A stretch of DNA of 8,786 nucleotides from Arenicellales bacterium (GTDB lineage Bacteria; Pseudomonadota; Gammaproteobacteria; Arenicellales; UBA868). Below the pieces are notes generated by a model that worked only from the letters and a program-made list of their open reading frames with translations, made no database searches and was not told the DNA's origin. Positions 6,141-8,786 of the stretch are shown one piece after another. The first letter of the stretch is position 1. Each line of letters opens with the position of its first letter. The stretch spans positions 1-8,786 of the forward strand of contig JAPKAJ010000091.1 in the NCBI GenBank assembly GCA_028825345.1. Reading direction: 5' to 3'. The position numbers and the translations under genes are program-made.

Positions 6141-6171
6141 GGGTGCCCCGCTAGGTAGAGGACGTGCACCC
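6141..6171 (+). other. Hairpin presenting the ribosome site before the first permease
   Basis: GGGTGC (6141-6146) and GCACCC (6166-6171) are perfect 6-bp arms. The 19-nt loop contains the only ribosome site, AGGTAGAGG (6153-6161), and the stem ends 2 nt before the ATG at 6174. It lies in the 75-nt gap after the binding-protein gene. It could lower permease expression relative to binding protein or stabilise the upstream message. Structure is inferred from sequence only. Confidence 0.4.
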
Positions 6172-6173
6172 TG

Positions 6174-6866
6174 ATGGAACTGCTCAACTTTGATGACACC
6201 GGCTATGGAGACGAGCTCCTGGCCGGTGTCTTCATCACCATTCGGCTGGCGTTACTCAGCTTCCTGCTGGCCCTTATACTGGGCGTTGTTCTAGGGTTTG
6301 TCGCGCTTGCAAAAAACCGTTTGCTGCAGGCATTTTGGCGGACTTACGCCTCCGTTTTCATGGGTGTGCCGTCGATCCTCATCGTGTTTTTTCTCTATTT
6401 CAACGCCCCCGGCCTTCTCAAATCAGCCTTCAACCTGCGCGTCGACGTCACGCCATTTGTAGCCGGGGTCTCAGCCCTCGCCATCGTCTATGCCGCCTAT
6501 ATCGGCGAAGCGGTACGCGGCGCCGTGCTAAACATCCCGCGTGGACAATGGGATGTGGCCCGCGCCTTAGGATTGAAAAACCTCTCGATGTGGTGGCTGG
6601 TCATCCTGCCCCAGATCTGGCGTATCGCGCTGCCCGGCGTCACGAATATCTGGATGACGACCCTGAAGGACACGGCCCTGGTGTCCCTCGTCGGCCTTAC
6701 GGATCTGGTTCGTATGGCGGACATAGCAGCCGCCGCAACCCAAGAGCCGTTCTTGTTCTACGTCGTCGCGGGCCTGGTGTTCGTGGTGTTCAGCGGTTTG
6801 ACCATGGCCGGAAGCGTCCGCCTCGAGCGCTGGGCATTTCGCGGACAGCAGAAGACCAAGGGTTAA
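6174..6866 (+). CDS. Amino-acid-type ABC transporter permease 1
   Basis: A 230-aa inner-membrane permease of the HisQ/HisM/GlnP type. Hydrophobic segments fall near 17-45, 60-78, 92-115, 143-160 and 195-215, as usual for this five-helix family. The cytoplasmic EAA loop that docks with the ATPase is clear: ARALGLKN (129-136) leading to ILPQIWRIALPG (144-155), then KDTALVSLVGLTDL (165-178). FMGVPSILIVFF (62-73) matches the family's (F/R)RGxPxLxQ region loosely. Start at 6174 is supported by family length; the AGAGG site is 12 nt upstream, rather far, and held in a hairpin loop. It follows the binding protein by 75 nt and precedes the partner permease by 8 nt. Confidence 0.93.
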   Translation: MELLNFDDTGYGDELLAGVFITIRLALLSFLLALILGVVLGFVALAKNRLLQAFWRTYASVFMGVPSILIVFFLYFNAPGLLKSAFNLRVDVTPFVAGVSALAIVYAAYIGEAVRGAVLNIPRGQWDVARALGLKNLSMWWLVILPQIWRIALPGVTNIWMTTLKDTALVSLVGLTDLVRMADIAAAATQEPFLFYVVAGLVFVVFSGLTMAGSVRLERWAFRGQQKTKG

Positions 6867-6874
6867 TAAAGGCA

Positions 6875-7558
6875 ATGGAATTCAACGTCGAACTGGCTTG
6901 GAATATTCTGCCCAGCTTGCTGAAGGGAGCGGGAATCACGCTGGCGCTGATTCCCCCGACCATGGTGCTGGGCATGATCATTTCCATCCCAATCACAATG
7001 GCGCGGCTATCGTCGAACCGGGTGTTAGCCGGCGCCGCCTGGTCCTTTACGACGTTCTTTCGCGGCGCACCGGCTCTCATCCTCCTCTATATGGTCTACA
7101 ACGGCCTAGCGACCCTGAGCATCGTGCGGGATACCTTTCTTTGGAACATTTTTTCCTCAGCCTATACCTGCGCCGTTATCGGCCTGACCCTGAACCACGC
7201 TGGCTTTCTGACCGAAGTCCTGCGCGGCGCCATTCAGGCTGTGCCCCAGGGGCTGCTAGAAGCGGGATACTCGCTGGGCCTGAGCCGAACGAAGGTCTTC
7301 ATTACCATAACCATGCCGGTAGGTCTCCGGTTGGGCCTCTCCGCCTACAAGAACGAGGTTATCCTGTTCACCAAAGGAACCGCGGCGGTCGGAGCGATCA
7401 CGGTTATCGATCTCTTGAGGGTCGCGAACGAGACGGTCTCCAAGTCGTTCGACCCCCTGACGCCGCTGGTCATGGCCGCCGCGCTATACTGGCTGATAGT
7501 GCAGTTTATCCTGTTCTGTTTCAACAATGCCGAACGGAAGTTGGCATTCCACACATGA
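6875..7558 (+). CDS. Amino-acid-type ABC transporter permease 2
   Basis: A 227-aa inner-membrane permease, partner of the one before it. The family signatures are TFFRGAPALILLYMVY (60-75) and the EAA loop EAGYSLGLSRTKVFITITMP (129-148), followed by KNEVILFTKGTAAVGAI (159-175). Hydrophobic segments lie near 18-42, 56-80, 93-115 and 195-216. The frame is open far upstream, overlapping permease 1, but the ATG at 6875 gives the normal family length and starts 8 nt after permease 1 stops. AAAGG is only 2 nt from this ATG and AAGGG is 12 nt away, so translation may rely on coupling. The gene stops within the ribosome site of the following ureohydrolase. The two different permeases should form a heterodimer, with an ATPase encoded elsewhere. 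Confidence 0.92.
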   Translation: MEFNVELAWNILPSLLKGAGITLALIPPTMVLGMIISIPITMARLSSNRVLAGAAWSFTTFFRGAPALILLYMVYNGLATLSIVRDTFLWNIFSSAYTCAVIGLTLNHAGFLTEVLRGAIQAVPQGLLEAGYSLGLSRTKVFITITMPVGLRLGLSAYKNEVILFTKGTAAVGAITVIDLLRVANETVSKSFDPLTPLVMAAALYWLIVQFILFCFNNAERKLAFHT

Positions 7559-7561
7559 GGT
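7557..7561 (+). promoter_or_regulatory. Ribosome site overlapping the permease stop codon
   Basis: GAGGT begins on the second base of the permease TGA (7556-7558) and ends 6 nt before the ureohydrolase ATG at 7568. This ties translation of the two genes and shows the ureohydrolase is a true operon member. Confidence 0.65.
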
Positions 7562-7567
7562 AACGTC

Positions 7568-8539
7568 ATGGACCGTGAACCCACCAAGCGCTTGGACATG
7601 CCCTTTGTTGGCATTCCCACCTTCCTGCGCACCGAATACTGCAAGGACCTTGCTCGGCTGGACGCGGAAATTGCGGTGATGGGGGTTCCGTTCGACGAAG
7701 GCGTTCCCTTCATGCCCGGCTCTCGTTTCGGGCCCCGGGTGATCCGCGAGCATTCCCTCAGGCTCACCGGCGCGGGCAAGGGATTTTACGATCTGCAGCG
7801 CAAGAAGCAGTTCCTGGAACATGAGCTGGCGGATGGGCGCATCGTCGATGTCGGCGACGCCGATATTCTGCCCACCAATATCAAAGGCACGTTCGACAAT
7901 GTCACGGCCATGGTGCGCGAGATCCTGGACCGCGGCGCCATGCCGCTCGTGTTGGGCGGCGACCACGCCATTACCTATCCCGTGGTGCGCGCCTATTCGG
8001 AGCCGATCCATGTGGTGCATTTCGATGCCCACCTAGACTACGCGCCCTTCATTCACGACCTGGAGTACACGAACGGGCACGCGTTTCGCCACATCAGCCC
8101 GATGCCTCATGTGCAGAGTCTGGCCCAGGTCGGCATACGAAGCCTGCGCAATAGCCGCGAGGTGGTCGAGGACTCCCTGAGCGACGGCAACACCATCGTG
8201 ACCATGCAGGACTTCTACGAGAACGGGCCGCGTTCCGTGGCAGAGGCCCTGCCCAAGGATTCCAAGACCTATGTGAGCATCGATGTAGACGTGCTCGACA
8301 TCTCGCTGGTACCGGGTTGCGTTTCAGCCGAACCGAATGGCATGAGCTACGCGGAGCTGCGCGACACCTTGATCGGCCTCGCAGAGCATACGGACGTGAT
8401 CGGTTTCGATTTCGTCGAAGTGAATCCGCAGCTCGATGTGGGCACCGGCGTGACGAGCTATCTCGGCGCCCATCTCGTGGTCGAGTTCCTGGGCCACATC
8501 TGCGATCAACCCCGGTGGCTGGCGCGGCGGGAGGGCTGA
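7568..8539 (+). CDS. Divergent agmatinase-family ureohydrolase, operon-linked to the importer
   Basis: A 323-aa cytoplasmic member of the arginase/agmatinase superfamily. All metal ligands are present: H133 (GGDHAITYP), D153, H155 and D157 (FDAHLD), D239 and D241 (SIDVDVLD). What follows is unusual: the common DP-x-APGTGTPE-x-GG loop is replaced by DISLVPGCVSAEPNG (244-258), with the Pro after the last Asp lost and GTGTP changed to GCVSA. Catalysis is likely retained, but substrate specificity should differ from that of the 335-aa paralogue in this window. An N-terminal GIPTFLR (15-21) recalls guanidinopropionase-type enzymes. It probably hydrolyses the compound imported by the preceding permeases to urea and an amine. 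Start ATG 7568 has a strong ribosome site overlapping the previous stop. The gene is last in its operon; no ATPase gene follows in the window. Confidence 0.92.
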   Translation: MDREPTKRLDMPFVGIPTFLRTEYCKDLARLDAEIAVMGVPFDEGVPFMPGSRFGPRVIREHSLRLTGAGKGFYDLQRKKQFLEHELADGRIVDVGDADILPTNIKGTFDNVTAMVREILDRGAMPLVLGGDHAITYPVVRAYSEPIHVVHFDAHLDYAPFIHDLEYTNGHAFRHISPMPHVQSLAQVGIRSLRNSREVVEDSLSDGNTIVTMQDFYENGPRSVAEALPKDSKTYVSIDVDVLDISLVPGCVSAEPNGMSYAELRDTLIGLAEHTDVIGFDFVEVNPQLDVGTGVTSYLGAHLVVEFLGHICDQPRWLARREG

Positions 8540-8629
8540 GGCTTGGGACTGGCTCAGGGCGACATCAGAACACGGTCCAGACCGGCCATGACCAAAAAAA
8601 GGCCGAGGTCAGGGCTAGTCCTGAATTCA

Positions 8630-8668
8630 AGTCTTTTAGCACAGCCGAACGGCGAGGCCGTTAAGACT
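8630..8668. other. Two-part hairpin downstream of the operon
   Basis: AACGGC (8648-8653) and GCCGTT (8657-8662) pair exactly around a 3-nt GAG loop. Immediately outside, AAGACT (8663-8668) pairs with AGTCTT (8630-8635), leaving a 12-nt bulge on the 5' side. The message could therefore fold into a 12-bp coaxial structure. There is no T-run right after it. It may protect the 3' end of the message or belong to a small RNA. Confidence 0.4.
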
Positions 8669-8697
8669 AGAATTTCGTAATGCGCTTTACCACGTAA

Positions 8698-8731
8698 CTT
8701 CACGTGGGGACCGACACGAAGACATCTTTTT
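8698..8731 (+). terminator. Weak candidate terminator of the transporter operon
   Basis: CTTC-AC-GTG (8698-8706) can pair with CAC-GAAG (8715-8721) with a two-base bulge and an 8-nt loop, and five T residues follow at 8727-8731 after a 5-nt gap. It competes with the better CCACGT/ACGTGG stem at 8690-8707. It is the only stem with a nearby T-run after the operon. Confidence 0.25.
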
Positions 8732-8786
8732 GAGTGATACGGACCGGACTGAATTTCTAACTATACTGGGCGGCGTCTGTAGCCAA

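Larger units (their letters stand above)
8540..8786. other. Non-coding tail rich in hairpins after the ureohydrolase
   Basis: No gene is supported here. Three inverted repeats are visible: GACCGGCC/GGCC-GA-GGTC (8580-8610), AGTCTT/AAGACT enclosing AACGGC-GAG-GCCGTT (8630-8668), and CCACGT/ACGTGG (8690-8707). A TATACT hexamer at 8762-8767 lacks a spaced -35. I see no tRNA or known regulatory RNA. Confidence 0.45.

Noticed and set aside
6335..6874. Upstream extension of the second permease frame
   Set aside because: It overlaps permease 1 in another frame, gives an Arg-rich non-membrane sequence, and the normal permease length starts at 6875.
8762..8767. TATACT as a promoter for a gene right of the window
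   Set aside because: No -35-like hexamer lies 16-18 nt upstream; TTGAGT at 8730 is 26 nt away.

Overview
The window looks like an accessory catabolic region from a Gram-negative bacterium, most likely a member of the Pseudomonadota. The signs are a cleavable-signal-peptide binding protein of the HisJ type and ureohydrolases resembling the Pseudomonas GbuA/GpuA group. I cannot name a genus. I recognise no RNA gene, transposase, integrase, CRISPR array or transcriptional regulator.

There are eight genes. On the minus strand, reading from the middle outward: a PLP-dependent D-threonine aldolase/D-serine dehydratase-like enzyme (2479-3636), an ornithine cyclodeaminase/mu-crystallin family enzyme 5 nt behind it (1559-2473), then, after a 266-nt gap, an agmatinase/guanidinobutyrase-type ureohydrolase (285-1292). 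On the plus strand, from a divergent intergenic region: a zinc-dependent alcohol dehydrogenase (3890-4978), then, after a 310-nt gap carrying a plausible promoter and several inverted repeats, an operon of periplasmic binding protein (5289-6098), two ABC permeases (6174-6866, 6875-7558) and a second, divergent ureohydrolase (7568-8539). The final 247 nt hold only hairpins.

The simplest joint reading is uptake and breakdown of a cationic guanidino compound: the importer brings it in, a ureohydrolase releases urea and leaves an amine or amino acid, and the other enzymes may process the product. Two details support this. The binding protein keeps the carboxylate-binding Arg and an acidic side-chain-binding residue, but has Ala where HisJ-type proteins use Asp to hold the ligand's alpha-amino group. 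The ureohydrolase in its operon has intact metal ligands but a rewritten active-site loop. The ATPase of the importer is not in the window.

Composition is mosaic. The aldolase-like/cyclodeaminase pair is about 38-47% G+C in the lines I counted, against about 52% for a sampled line of the first ureohydrolase and 60% for one of the dehydrogenase. The pair probably arrived separately. Its order resembles bhcC-bhcD of the beta-hydroxyaspartate cycle, without the aminotransferase and dehydratase of that pathway.
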